Below are positions 44,635 to 53,699 of a DNA stretch of 64,000 nucleotides, in pieces. A program made the position numbers and the translations under genes. The notes under the pieces were generated by a model. The model had not been told where the DNA came from and made no database searches. It saw only the letters and a program-made list of their open reading frames with translations. The stretch lies in contig JANRJM010000009.1 in the NCBI GenBank assembly GCA_033763975.1, positions 119,906 through 183,905 of the forward strand, in the 5' to 3' direction. Source of the stretch: Planctomycetota bacterium (GTDB lineage: Bacteria > Planctomycetota > Phycisphaerae > Phycisphaerales > UBA1924). Position 1 is the first letter of the stretch. Each line of letters begins with the position of its first letter.

Positions 44635-46593
44635 TCAGGTTAGTTGGGCTAATGCCATCGCCCGATCGAGAGCTGTTCGAAGCGCGGACATGCGTAAGCC
44701 TTGCCCGATGCGCGTGAATCTCGGATGACCACTGTCTGAATCGGCGTCATCGGTGAGGGAGATGACGAGGCGGTCCGGACGATCGCGGAGAAACGCGAGC
44801 GCCGCGGCGAGGCCTTCGGGGCCGTCGCGATCGGTGATCCACACGCGGGTGGTGTCGTCGGGCTCGGCGCGCCGAACGGCGTACCGGCGCGCGGCCAGCA
44901 TGGCGTCGATGTAGCTGGCGACCCGCGGATCGGCGCACTGGACGGCGGCGACGCCTTGCAGGCCCGGGTCGATGGTCGGGCGGGGCTCGGCCAGGGGGAT
45001 GATGAGCGTGACGCTCGCGCCGCCTCCTTCGGTGCTCTCGACCTCCAGCGATCCGCCCGCGCGGGCGACGATGCTCTTGACGAGGGGGAGGCCCAGCCCC
45101 GTGCCGAGGGCGCGGGTCTTGGTGGTGAAGAACGGCTCGAGGCAGCGTGCGCGGGCTTCGGGAGACATGCCCGGGCCGTTGTCGCTGACGGTGAGGCGGG
45201 CGCACGTGCCGCAGGGCGCGCGGGAGACGCGGAACTGGACGCGCCCCTCGACGGCGGTGCGCAGCGCGTCGCCGGCGTTCTGCACGAGATTGAAGATCGC
45301 CTGGGTGAGCGCGGGCTTGCCGAGCTGGATGGGAGGAAGGCCCGGCTCGATATCCGCGGAGAGGGCCGTGGTGCGGGGGATCCCGTTCAGCAGCATTCCC
45401 TCGGCCTCCTGCCACCAGGCGGCGACATCGGTGGGCACCTGCGCGTCCTCGCGGTCGGGATCGACGGAGAGCATGCGGAGGCTGCCGGTGAGTCGCTGGA
45501 GGTAATCGAGCGCCTTGCGGATGGCTGCGACGTCGTCGCGGACCTCGTCGGGAAGATCGCTCGCCTCCATGGCGTCGAGGCGCATCCGCACGGGCAGCAG
45601 CAGGTTGCCCATGTCGTGCCCCAGACCCGCCGACAGCGTGCCGATGGTGGCGAGGCGGTCGGTGAGCCGGAGTCGCTCGCTGGCGGCGGCGAGTTCGCGC
45701 GTGCGGTGGCGGACTGCCTGCTCGAGCAGGGAGTGCTGCTCCTCGAGCAGACGCCGTGCGGCGACCTGGTCGGTGATGTCGACGCACGATCCGATGAACC
45801 CGTCGAACGCGCCGTTCGCGGCGAAGTTGGGCGCGCCCTGGTCGAGCACCCAGCGGTACTCGGCGTCGGCGCGGCGGAGGCGGTACTCGTGACGGAACTC
45901 GGTGCGGGACTGAAAGTGCGCGCGGAACGCGTCGAGGTAGGTCGCGCGGTCGTCGGGGTGCACGCCGTCCATCCAGGCGTCGCCGAGTTCCTGTTCTGCG
46001 GTGCGTCCGGTGAAGTCGAGCCACGGGCGGTTGAACCAGACGCGTTGCCCGTGCGTGTCGGACATCCAGATGAGCGTGGGGGCCGCGTCCGCCATGCGGC
46101 GGAAGCGGGTCTCGGTGGCGAGGCGCTCCTGGTTCGCGAGCACTTCGGCGGTGACGTCGACGACGAGGTTGACGGCGCCGGCAACGGATCCGTCGGCTTC
46201 GCACAGGGGACGCGGGTGGGGGCGCACGTACCGGCGCGTGCTGTCCGGCCGTTCGACGATGATGACTTCGGACGAGTCGTCGAAGGGTTCGCCCCGTACG
46301 GCCTTGGCCATGGGGCAGAGGGCCGGGTCGAGGGCCGTGCCGTCGTCGCGGTAGAGCCGGTGCGAGCCGCACCAGTAGTCCTTGCCGACGCACGGCACGC
46401 GCCCCCACAGCTCGACGGCGGCCTGGTTGAAGGCGATGACGCGCCCGGCGCCGTCGCAGGCGTAGATGGCGGTGGGCACGGCGTGGAAGATCTCGCGCCA
46501 GCGGCGCTCGCTCTCGCGGAGTTGGGAGTTCGAGGCCTGCAGATCGGCGATGACGTCGTCGTCAGCTCGCGTGTCGGCTCGCGACAGCTTCAT
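44635..46593 (-). CDS. PAS-PAS sensor histidine kinase with a degenerate C-terminal domain
   Basis: 652-aa cytoplasmic kinase. PAS 1 is at about residues 28-155 (FHAVPTAIYACDGAGRVIAF). PAS 2 is at about 165-290 (RRMADAAPTLIWMSDTHGQR, then a PAC segment). A coiled linker is followed by the phosphoacceptor region GTLSAGLGHDMGNLLLPVRM (H near 325) and the ATPase domain with FNLVQNAGDALR (N box), DNGPGM and GTGLGLPLVKSIV. The last 100 residues (VWITDRDGPEG and VISLTDD) look like a receiver fold that has lost its phosphoacceptor. There are no membrane helices, so it senses a cytosolic cue. ATG at 46593 has an AGGAGA site; the GTG one codon earlier is less likely. Confidence 0.87.
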   Translation of the reverse strand: MKLSRADTRADDDVIADLQASNSQLRESERRWREIFHAVPTAIYACDGAGRVIAFNQAAVELWGRVPCVGKDYWCGSHRLYRDDGTALDPALCPMAKAVRGEPFDDSSEVIIVERPDSTRRYVRPHPRPLCEADGSVAGAVNLVVDVTAEVLANQERLATETRFRRMADAAPTLIWMSDTHGQRVWFNRPWLDFTGRTAEQELGDAWMDGVHPDDRATYLDAFRAHFQSRTEFRHEYRLRRADAEYRWVLDQGAPNFAANGAFDGFIGSCVDITDQVAARRLLEEQHSLLEQAVRHRTRELAAASERLRLTDRLATIGTLSAGLGHDMGNLLLPVRMRLDAMEASDLPDEVRDDVAAIRKALDYLQRLTGSLRMLSVDPDREDAQVPTDVAAWWQEAEGMLLNGIPRTTALSADIEPGLPPIQLGKPALTQAIFNLVQNAGDALRTAVEGRVQFRVSRAPCGTCARLTVSDNGPGMSPEARARCLEPFFTTKTRALGTGLGLPLVKSIVARAGGSLEVESTEGGGASVTLIIPLAEPRPTIDPGLQGVAAVQCADPRVASYIDAMLAARRYAVRRAEPDDTTRVWITDRDGPEGLAAALAFLRDRPDRLVISLTDDADSDSGHPRFTRIGQGLRMSALRTALDRAMALAQLT

Positions 46594-46836
46594 CACGGTC
46601 TCCTAAGCGCCCGGCGGGCCCCACCGCGTCGCGCACAGCCTTGGGTGTTTTTCGGCTCGGAGCGTAGCGGGCGGGCCACGGCGCCCATATCGCATGAGCC
46701 GCTTTTCATGCAGATTCGCCGGTTCTGCGGGCATCGCCGGCGCGACGCGAGGGGATGCTGGCGACCGCGCGCGGGAACAGCCTGGCGACGGGTCGGTGCT
46801 TGGGAACGGCACGGTGCTTCGGAATCCGCGGTGTGC

Positions 46837-48564
46837 TCAGGCCCGGGCCGCGAGCACGCTGCGCTCCGCGTAGCGCGAGGCGGCGTCGGGCGGGAGGGCG
46901 GCGGCGTCGCGCTCGAGCGCGGCGCGGGCCGCGGCGTCGAGGCGCTCGGTGAGCCCCAGTTCGGCGTACGTGTGCAGGAGCGACTCGGCGTGCAGGCCCC
47001 GGTACACGACGTCCGCCTCGATGATCGGCTTGCCGAGGATCTCCTCGAGCATCTGCTTGGTGTATGTTGGTTTGACGGCGGCGGTGGACTGCGTGCCGTA
47101 CTGGTTGAGGTTGGAGGCGAAGATGCCCGCGGCGCTGACCGGGAGGAAGTCCTCGTAGCGCAGCCCCTCGTACGCGGCGTAGCCCTCGCGGACGAGATCG
47201 AAGATGTCGGTGGAATCGATCGTGCCGCGGGCGTTCAGGCCCTTGGCGGTGGGCTCGAACCAGGCGTACACGAACCCCTGCGAGAGCAGTTCCGGGAGCG
47301 TCTTGGGGAACTGCGCGAAATGACTGGCGTAGGCGGCCTCGTAGGCGGAGAAGTCGGTCTTGGCGAGGGTGGCGGGCACATCACGCTCGGCAGCGGCGAG
47401 GCACCGGTCGTAGAGCTCTCGCCCGTGGGGAGTGGTGGCGTAGAAGCGCTGCTCGATCTCGCCGAAGCGGGCGGTGTGAACGGTGTCGAACTGCGTGCCG
47501 TCCGGGTTGGTGAAGTGCACGGGCTCGGTGAGGGCCTTGTACGCGTCCTGACGCAGCAGGACGGGGGTGTCCTGCGAGGGTCCCTCGGTGAAGTCCTTGA
47601 AGCCGGCGTGATTGAGCGTGGCGAGGCGCAGGTCGTCGCGCGAGAGGCGCGCGACGAGGGCGTCGACCGCGCGGGCGATGGTGCCCGGGGCGGGGGCAGC
47701 GCGCCGGAAGGCGGCGATCTCGTCGCGCGAGAGGTGTTTGAAGTGCAGGCGCATCCAGTGGGCGTCGGCGTGCTGCTCGAGGCGCTGCAGCGCGGTCGAC
47801 GCGCGGGTGCGGAAGGTGGGCTCCTTCATCTCGCCCAGGCAGAACTTCATGGCGCTGGTGTACAGGTCCATGCAGAACGTGTTGGGCGTGAGGTGGTTCA
47901 GGTGGTGGGCCTGGAAGCACGCGATGTCGGCGGCGATCTTGAACCCGGCGTTGCAGAGGTGGGCGTAGAGCGCGTGGTCGTGCGCGCGCCCCGTCCACTT
48001 GAAGATGCGCGTCGTGCCCTCGGCGATCAGCGCGTCGGCGTCGGAGGAGGAAAGCCCGCCGTCGCGCTCGCACGCCTCGATGAGCTGCATGGCGCGGGGC
48101 GAGAAGACCTGGCGGCGCGCCAGGAGCGCCTCGACGCGCCGGCGGGTGTCGTCGTCGAAGTAACTCGTCTGGAGGAGCGAGGTGAAGATGCGGTGCTCGG
48201 GGTGCACCAGCGAGCGGAACGCGGTGGCGATGACGGGCTGGCTCTTCGCGCCGACGCTGGTCATGTCGTAGAAGTTGTGGGGCTGCATCGCGAAGCAGGC
48301 GAAGAAGCGGCCGATCCAGCGGTACTCGTCGGGGCGGCCGATACGGATGGCGCCGTGGCGTTCGCCGCTGGTCTTGTCGAGCTGCTCGTCGGTGATCGAA
48401 AAGCCGTCGAAGCAGGCGGCGAGGAGGTCGCAGACGGCGCGGTTGGTCACGCTGTTCACGAGCAGCGACTTGTCGTAGAGCGGGACCTCGCGTCCGAACA
48501 TCCGCGAGAGTTCGGAGAAGAGGCGGTTCTGCATGTCGATGGGGTTGGCGAACGTGGTGGACAT
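46837..48564 (-). CDS. DUF1338 family 2-oxoadipate dioxygenase/decarboxylase-like protein
   Basis: 575-aa protein of the HglS/YdcJ family. HglS converts 2-oxoadipate to D-2-hydroxyglutarate in lysine breakdown and is a non-haem iron VOC-like enzyme. The family residues are visible: GERHGAIRIG (His and Arg four apart), QAHHLNHLTPN (second iron-binding His) and FGEIEQRFY (iron-binding Glu). FNPIDMQNRLFSEL-type sequence starts the fold and GFVYAWFEPTAKG lies near residue 430. It is longer than E. coli YdcJ (447 aa) through a helical middle section (200-330). No other lysine-catabolism gene is nearby, so the substrate is uncertain. ATG at 48564. Confidence 0.85.
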   Translation of the reverse strand: MSTTFANPIDMQNRLFSELSRMFGREVPLYDKSLLVNSVTNRAVCDLLAACFDGFSITDEQLDKTSGERHGAIRIGRPDEYRWIGRFFACFAMQPHNFYDMTSVGAKSQPVIATAFRSLVHPEHRIFTSLLQTSYFDDDTRRRVEALLARRQVFSPRAMQLIEACERDGGLSSSDADALIAEGTTRIFKWTGRAHDHALYAHLCNAGFKIAADIACFQAHHLNHLTPNTFCMDLYTSAMKFCLGEMKEPTFRTRASTALQRLEQHADAHWMRLHFKHLSRDEIAAFRRAAPAPGTIARAVDALVARLSRDDLRLATLNHAGFKDFTEGPSQDTPVLLRQDAYKALTEPVHFTNPDGTQFDTVHTARFGEIEQRFYATTPHGRELYDRCLAAAERDVPATLAKTDFSAYEAAYASHFAQFPKTLPELLSQGFVYAWFEPTAKGLNARGTIDSTDIFDLVREGYAAYEGLRYEDFLPVSAAGIFASNLNQYGTQSTAAVKPTYTKQMLEEILGKPIIEADVVYRGLHAESLLHTYAELGLTERLDAAARAALERDAAALPPDAASRYAERSVLAARA

Positions 48565-48713
48565 GAGCGGCCTCCCGGCGGGGCGAGAGCGCGGGAACGA
48601 CGCGCGGACGCAAGCGCGGGCCGCGCGGCACGCTCGCCCGAGCAATCGTAGGAATCCGGGGGCGCCGGGCAGGGCCGGAGCCGCCCGGCACGGAACGCGT
48701 GGGGTGGTGGTCC

Positions 48714-50351
48714 TCAGGCCGCCAGCCCGCGAACGGCGGCGGCGGGCGGGGGAGTGGCGGAGCGTGCGGGCGTGGAGGAGGCACGCTGCGCGGGCGCGGA
48801 GGTCTTGAACTGGCGGACGAGTTCCTGGAGCGAGGAGACCTGCGCGGCGGTCTGCTCGGCGGCGGAGGCGAGTTCCTCGGCGTTCCCGGCGGTCTGCTGC
48901 GTCACCTTGTCGAGCTCCGCGATCCCGGAGTTGATCTGCCCGATCCCCTTGCTCTGCTCGTCGGAGGCGGCGGCGACCTCGGCGAGGAGCGTGTCGACCT
49001 TTGAAGAGGAGGCGGCGATCTCGTCGAGCGCGCGCCCGACCGCCGCGGCGATCTCGACGCCGTTGTCGGCACGCCGGGTGGCGACCTCGATCATCCCCGA
49101 GGTGCTCTTGGCGGCCTCGGCAGAACGCTGCGCGAGCGAGCGGACCTCTTCGGCGACGACGGCGAAGCCCTTGCCGGCCTCGCCGGCCCGGGCGGCCTCG
49201 ACGGCGGCGTTCAGCGCGAGCAGGTTCGTCTGGAACGCGATGTCGTCGATGACCCGGATGATCTTGGCGATCTCGGCGCTCGACTGCTTGATCTCGCCCA
49301 TCGCCGTGGTCATCTGCGTCATCTGACGCTGCCCGTTGTCGGCGGCGCGCTTGGCGCTGTCGGCCATCACGCTCGCCTGCTTGCAGTGCTCGCTGTTGCG
49401 CTGCGTCATCGAGGACATCTGCTCGACGCTGGCGCCGATCTGCTCGAGGCTGGCGGCCTGCTCGCTCGCGCCCTCGGCGAGCGACTGGCTGGCCGAGGAG
49501 TTCTGCGTCGCGCCGGCGCCGATGTCCCGCGCGCTCGCCTGCACCTCGACGAACGTCGAGTTCAGGCGGGCGACGAGCTGGTTGAAGTACCGTGCCACCG
49601 AGCCGAGCTCGTCCTTGCGGGCGGCGTCGAGCTGGACCGTGAGGTCGCCCGCGGCGATGTCCTTGAACCGCTCCTGGAACTGCGCCAGCGGGCGGGTGAG
49701 GCTGCGTGCCAGCACGGCGCAGAACGCGGCGATGATGCCCAGCGCCGCGGCCCCGGTGGTGCCGAGCACCAGCCAGCTCGTCTGGAGCTGGGCGGCGACT
49801 TCGCGCTCGACGGTGGCGGAATAGTCGTTGGCGGCGACAACCAGGCGGTCGACGGCCGCGCGGTGCGTGTCGTACGCGCCCCGCAGATCTCCCTTCAGCA
49901 GCGTGAGCGCCTCGTCGCGCTTGCCGGCGCGGTAGAGCGGGAGCAGGCGATTCTCCGCCAGGTCGTAGAACTCACGCGCGGGGACCGCGCATTCCTGCAG
50001 CAGCATCGCGCGCATCGGGCCTTCGGGCAGTGTCTGCGCCCAGTAGTCCTGACGGCCCTCGAACTCCTCGCGGAGCTTTGCGAGACGGGCCGCGTGCCGC
50101 TCGATCTCCTGCGGACCATCGGCCAGCGGGAGCTGGAGCGTGGTGAGGTAGCTCTCGATGATGTACTCGGGCGGCGGAAGAATGTCCGCAACAAGGTCCT
50201 TGCCGAGGATGATCCGCTGGTACGCCGGGCCCTGCACCTTCGTCGCTTCGACCTTGCCGTAGATGATGAACCCGGCGATGCCGAGCACCAGCACGACGAC
50301 ACCGACCAGCAATCCGAAACGAAGCCCGACGCTGAGATCCTTGAGCTGCAT
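48714..50351 (-). CDS. Methyl-accepting chemotaxis protein
   Basis: 545-aa transmembrane chemoreceptor. Helix 1 is at residues about 9-31. A four-helix-bundle periplasmic sensor spans about 35-190. Helix 2 is near 193-215 and leads into a HAMP domain ([29 protein letters not shown]). The signalling domain has the strongly conserved hairpin [39 protein letters not shown]. The C-terminus is Ala/Pro/Ser-rich with no CheR-binding pentapeptide. No che genes are in the window. ATG at 50351. It is followed on the same strand (further upstream) by the porin gene. Confidence 0.93.
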   Translation of the reverse strand: MQLKDLSVGLRFGLLVGVVVLVLGIAGFIIYGKVEATKVQGPAYQRIILGKDLVADILPPPEYIIESYLTTLQLPLADGPQEIERHAARLAKLREEFEGRQDYWAQTLPEGPMRAMLLQECAVPAREFYDLAENRLLPLYRAGKRDEALTLLKGDLRGAYDTHRAAVDRLVVAANDYSATVEREVAAQLQTSWLVLGTTGAAALGIIAAFCAVLARSLTRPLAQFQERFKDIAAGDLTVQLDAARKDELGSVARYFNQLVARLNSTFVEVQASARDIGAGATQNSSASQSLAEGASEQAASLEQIGASVEQMSSMTQRNSEHCKQASVMADSAKRAADNGQRQMTQMTTAMGEIKQSSAEIAKIIRVIDDIAFQTNLLALNAAVEAARAGEAGKGFAVVAEEVRSLAQRSAEAAKSTSGMIEVATRRADNGVEIAAAVGRALDEIAASSSKVDTLLAEVAAASDEQSKGIGQINSGIAELDKVTQQTAGNAEELASAAEQTAAQVSSLQELVRQFKTSAPAQRASSTPARSATPPPAAAVRGLAA

Positions 50352-50391
50352 GCGATCCACCTCCCGCGCAACCAATCCGCCGACGCGTCCG

Positions 50392-51306
50392 CTAGAACGT
50401 CGCCGACACGCCCACCGTGCCGATGACCTCGGTCGTATCACCGCGATTGAGAGTCTCCGCCGCGTCGCCCAGGAACAGCACCTGCACGCCCGCGCTCGCC
50501 GTCCACGACCCCCACGTGGGGTCGGTCGGGATCGGCACCGACACCTTCACACCGATCGACGCGAAGCCGAACGCGTCGTTCTCACCCCCGGTGCCCTCGT
50601 AGTAGTTGCTCAGGCTCAGGCCCACCGCCGCCGGGAACGTGACGGCCACGCCTTCGAGCGCGCCCTCGTCGATCGAGAAGCCCGGCGAGACGCCCACCTG
50701 CAGGTAGGTGCCTTTGCGCGCGCCGTCGGCCGCGTTCGATCCCAGCTCCGTCGCGAGCGTGACCGCCGGCTTCAACGCCCACGCGCCCAGGTGCTCCGTG
50801 TCGTCGTACGCCACGCTGAAATCGATCTCGTCAACCGTGCCGAACGCGTCGTTCGGGCTCGTGTACCAGATGTACCGAAGGTCGAACGCCCACTCGCCCG
50901 TCGCGAGCCCGAACCCGGCGTAGATGTCGGCCTCGTACCAATGCTTGATGAAGCTGTCGCCCGTCGATGAACCCGTTGACGTGCCGTGGTACGAGTTCCA
51001 CATCCCCGCCTTCACCGACAGCGTCGCGTCCTCGGCGCGGAACACCTCCAGCGACACGTCGGCGTACGGCTGCAGGATGAACCCGGTGGTCTCCTGACGT
51101 ATGCCGCGGAAGAAGTACGCGTTCGTGACGTCCGCGCCCAGCGTGATCCCGAAGCGCGACTCCTCGGCGACGCCCTCGTCGCCCGCCTCGGGCTGGGCCC
51201 CCGCGACGCCGGTAACCAACGCCACGGCCAGCGCGCCGGCGATGTGCCCTCCAACCGACCTGCGCCGGATTGCGGCGAAGTCGGACAGCGTGTTCTCGCG
51301 AACCAT
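50392..51306 (-). CDS. TorF-family putative porin (Gcw_chp type)
   Basis: 304-aa outer-membrane barrel. Signal peptide [16 protein letters not shown], then the hallmark [20 protein letters not shown] (the xxxYxFRGxxQxxxxPxxQ motif of this family), alternating strands such as [20 protein letters not shown], and a final strand [11 protein letters not shown] ending in Phe. Porins of this kind are thought to pass small solutes; the solute is unknown. ATG at 51306 (MVRENT) has an AAAGGCAG ribosome site; TTG at 51327 would add seven residues. It is probably cotranscribed with the chemoreceptor gene 40 bp downstream. Confidence 0.82.
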   Translation of the reverse strand: MVRENTLSDFAAIRRRSVGGHIAGALAVALVTGVAGAQPEAGDEGVAEESRFGITLGADVTNAYFFRGIRQETTGFILQPYADVSLEVFRAEDATLSVKAGMWNSYHGTSTGSSTGDSFIKHWYEADIYAGFGLATGEWAFDLRYIWYTSPNDAFGTVDEIDFSVAYDDTEHLGAWALKPAVTLATELGSNAADGARKGTYLQVGVSPGFSIDEGALEGVAVTFPAAVGLSLSNYYEGTGGENDAFGFASIGVKVSVPIPTDPTWGSWTASAGVQVLFLGDAAETLNRGDTTEVIGTVGVSATF

Positions 51307-51734
51307 GAATCTGCCTTTCTTCGCCAAAGGGAACCCGGGGGACGAGCCGAAACATCACTGACAAAACCGTCGGGCGGGGTCGAGTCGGGGCAACGACCCT
51401 GAACTTGGACAGCCGCGAGCGGATCGGTGAGGATGCCACCGGCCGTCCCTGTCGATCGGCAGGGGCTGGGCCGCACTTCACATACGTCCGTGAGTCCGGT
51501 GCAAGTAGAACTCCGCACCGCGCCACCCACCGGCGGCCGGTGCTCGTCGCCGCGCCAGCCTGTCGCAGGGCGGGCGTGTCGCCGAAGGGACTTGTCGCTG
51601 GGCGGGTTTCTCGCCGAGGGGTTATCGAGGGGCGGGTTCGTTCCCGAGCGGGCTTGGTGCTGGGCGACTCATCGCGGCATCTGCACGCGCACTCCGCCGC
51701 GGCCCAAAGCGAGTAAGCAATCTCTCAGGGCTGC
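51307..51734. other. Spacer with tandem repeats, no gene recognised
   Basis: 428 bp between the porin gene and the RHS remnant. Apart from the 31-bp repeats (51561-51654) no coding frame with convincing family similarity was found. It should contain the porin promoter near 51310-51370. Confidence 0.5.
51561..51654 (+). repeat. Three imperfect 31-32-bp tandem repeats
   Basis: Units at 51561-51592, 51593-51623 and 51624-51654 share TCGC(A/T)GGGCGGG and TCGCCGA(A/G)GGG cores. The unit length is not a multiple of three, so it is not a peptide repeat. There are no spacers, so it is not CRISPR. It lies at the edge of the RHS remnant island. Confidence 0.5.
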
Positions 51735-51770
51735 TTGTGCCAACGCGACCGCAGTACGCACCGCCCGCGC

Positions 51771-52357
51771 ACCAACGGCCTGGGCTTCCGCACGATGTGG
51801 CAGTACGACACCGACGCCGACGCAACGCTGGAGGACGAGGAGCGGTACTATCTCATGCACGACGAGCGGTGGCGGGCGGTCGCGACGTTCCGCAACGCCG
51901 ACACGAGCCCGAAGGAGGCGTTCGTGCACCACGCCGGGGCCTGGCTGAGCGCGAGGAAGTTGGTAGCGGGTTCGGCGGGGGTTCGTACATTGACGCCATG
52001 ATCCTGCGAGACCGCGACAACACCTCCTGCGGCGGCGGCGTCGACCCGTGGCGTTGCGCGTCCGACGGCACCCTCGAAGAACGCCGCTACCTCTGCCAGA
52101 ACTGGCGGGCCGACGTCGTGGCCGTCACGCAGTCCGACGGCACGCCGCTGGAGTACGTCCGCTACTCGTCCTACGGCGAGCCGACCGTCTACCCCGTGGC
52201 CGACCTCGACATGGACGGCGATGTCGACTTGGCCGACATGACCGAGCGGGAACATCCTCCATGTCCTGGCGATCATCGCCACCATCATCAAGAGTGTCAT
52301 CAAAGTCCACCTCCGTCATGTATATGCGATTGCCACGAGACCACTGATTGCCTCTAG
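51771..52357 (+). pseudogene. RHS-repeat protein C-terminal core remnant, copy 1 (frameshifted)
   Basis: Two frames together encode the end of an RHS core protein of planctomycete style. Frame one gives TNGLGFRTMWQYDTDADA and RWRAVATFRNADTSPKEAFV (to about 51936). After a one-base slip in the GGGG run at 51936-51939, frame two continues GFGGGSYIDAMILRDRD, DGTLEERRYLCQNWRADVVA, YVRYSSYGEP and the calcium-loop DLDMDGDVDLAD. It ends in a 33-residue Cys/His-rich tail (HRHHHQECHQ..ICDCHE) at TAG 52357. There is no upstream RHS body and no secretion or PVC-like partner in the window. The tail would be the toxin-tip position in an intact RHS protein. The next gene starts 9 bp later. Confidence 0.75.
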
Positions 52358-52366
52358 AGAGATGCA

Positions 52367-53032
52367 ATGCTCAGTACTGAGTTAAAGCAACACAATTTGC
52401 AAGAGCACTATGTCGGCATCTCGATACGCCGGGCTCAGAATGGCGTGAGCGTGCATCCACGTGAGGCGTTTCGTCTGCATGAATGTGCGACAGTGATAAG
52501 TGTCGATAAGTATGTGCTGCCACTTGCGATCAACGCGCAGAACAGAGACAACTATATGGATGTCGGTGTCGGCCATGACGGATTGACCAATGGTGCTATA
52601 TCTACCGTGGTTCGCGAAGACTGGCCGATATTCATGCTGGCGGCTCTGTTTGCCGTCGATGATCGGTCCCAAGACGTGTTCGTGCTCGCCTTGAGCTATC
52701 TGCTTCCCATATCGAATGCGGGGCTCCGTCGATGGGATCATACCCGCGACGTCGCCCGAAATGACGTGCCGCCATTGGAACGGCTTCCGCTGCTTGGATT
52801 TGATATAGCCAGTATTTATGGTCTCAGCCTGCTCTCAGGCTGCGGGTACACAGAAGAGGACAGGTTTCAGGCCGTTAAGGAGCCGTGGTTTCCCAGGCTA
52901 AACCACTTCCACTTGTTGAGCACGCTCGATGCAGCCATGAGCTGCCGACGATACCAGAATGAGCGTGTCACGGAGGAGGACGGGTATATATGGGTCATTC
53001 GGGGGATGCGTCTGCATGCAACAGTTGACTAA
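52367..53032 (+). CDS. Low-GC orphan gene, candidate immunity protein
   Basis: 221-aa protein I do not recognise. GC is visibly near 50 per cent over the whole gene against about 70 in its neighbours, and codons such as ATA, TTA, AGA and TAT are used, so it was probably acquired recently. There are no signal peptide, membrane helix or zinc motifs. The sequence reads as a soluble alpha/beta protein (EDWPIFMLAALFAVDDRSQD, LGFDIASIYGLSLLSG, EDGYIWVIRGMRLHA). ATG 52367 has an AGAGAG site 8 bases upstream and follows the RHS remnant stop by 9 bp, exactly where Rhs immunity genes lie. That role is inference from position. Confidence 0.6.
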   Translation: MLSTELKQHNLQEHYVGISIRRAQNGVSVHPREAFRLHECATVISVDKYVLPLAINAQNRDNYMDVGVGHDGLTNGAISTVVREDWPIFMLAALFAVDDRSQDVFVLALSYLLPISNAGLRRWDHTRDVARNDVPPLERLPLLGFDIASIYGLSLLSGCGYTEEDRFQAVKEPWFPRLNHFHLLSTLDAAMSCRRYQNERVTEEDGYIWVIRGMRLHATVD

Positions 53033-53044
53033 GGCGACCCACGC

Positions 53045-53184
53045 CGCTGCGTGCCTCGGCGGCTCCGACCCCTGGCGCTGCCCGTCCGACGCACCCTCGA
53101 AGAACGCCGCTACATGTGCCAGAACTGGCGGGGCGACGTCGTCGCCGTCACGCAGTCCGACGGCACGCTCGAGGATCACCAGGC
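53045..53184 (+). pseudogene. RHS core remnant, copy 2
   Basis: About 120 bp nearly identical to 52040-52150 of copy 1. It encodes SDPWRCPSD and, after a one-base deletion (CCGACGCACC against CCGACGGCACC), TLEERRYMCQNWRGDVVAVT and QSDGTLED. Similarity to copy 1 ends there, at a junction directly ahead of the ATG of the next orphan gene (53185). It therefore marks a second cassette boundary. No toxin-tip sequence is left between the core piece and the gene. Confidence 0.7.
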
Positions 53185-53685
53185 ATGCCCGCGTCTCCCT
53201 GCGGCCGATGCGAATATGACCGATCCGCCGGCGAGGCGGCGCCTGATGCGCCGTGTCCGGAGTGCGGGATGTTGCCGCGTGAGGCCGCGGAGTGGCGAGC
53301 GGCGAGGGATCGCGTGTATCGCACCGCGAGCGCAAGCGTGCTCGTCGGCGTGTCGGGCATCGCGCTGCTCGTGGTGGTTGGGAGTATCGCGACATCGCTC
53401 ACGGAGTGCGTGCTGTTCTTCGTTCCGTTCTTCATCGCGTGTGTTCCCGGCGCCGCGTCCGTCGTACGGGGTAGGACCCTCTTGACGCACATCTGCGCGT
53501 GGTCGTATGGAGTCGGCGCGATCGCCGGGCTCATCTTGCTGCGCATGATCTATCCGTCGCTGCCGTTCAAGCCGTTCGACGGAATACTGGCGGGGTTCTT
53601 CTCCATCACTATGACGGGGCTGCTCATGTTGGGGCTTGGCACGTCACTGTTCCTGGCGCTGGAGAAGATTGCAAAGGAGAGATGA
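53185..53685 (+). CDS. Zinc-ribbon membrane protein, second cassette gene
   Basis: 166 aa. The N-terminus is a zinc ribbon, SPCGRCEYDRSAGEAAPDAP followed by CPECG. After a helical linker come four hydrophobic segments (SASVLVGVSGIALLVVVGSI, VLFFVPFFIACVPGA, WSYGVGAIAGLILLRM, GILAGFFSITMTGLLMLGLG), and a short basic end EKIAKER. The protein resembles generic planctomycete CxxCxYD...CPEC membrane proteins, so it could be a normal resident gene. Its place between two RHS core remnants also fits a membrane immunity protein against a pore-forming or lipid-targeting toxin. ATG 53185 was chosen because the zinc ribbon begins there. Confidence 0.6.
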   Translation: MPASPCGRCEYDRSAGEAAPDAPCPECGMLPREAAEWRAARDRVYRTASASVLVGVSGIALLVVVGSIATSLTECVLFFVPFFIACVPGAASVVRGRTLLTHICAWSYGVGAIAGLILLRMIYPSLPFKPFDGILAGFFSITMTGLLMLGLGTSLFLALEKIAKER

Positions 53686-53699
53686 TCGCAGCCCCATGG

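Noticed and set aside
44956..48651. Open frame of more than 1200 codons spanning the kinase and HglS genes on the plus strand
   Set aside because: Crosses two clear minus-strand genes and a spacer, with no recognisable protein.
51561..51654. Possible CRISPR array
   Set aside because: Units are directly adjacent with no spacers, only three copies, and no cas genes in the window.
51771..52357. Intact RHS toxin
   Set aside because: Frameshifted, lacks the RHS body and any secretion partner, and the tail of 33 residues is too short for a known toxin fold.
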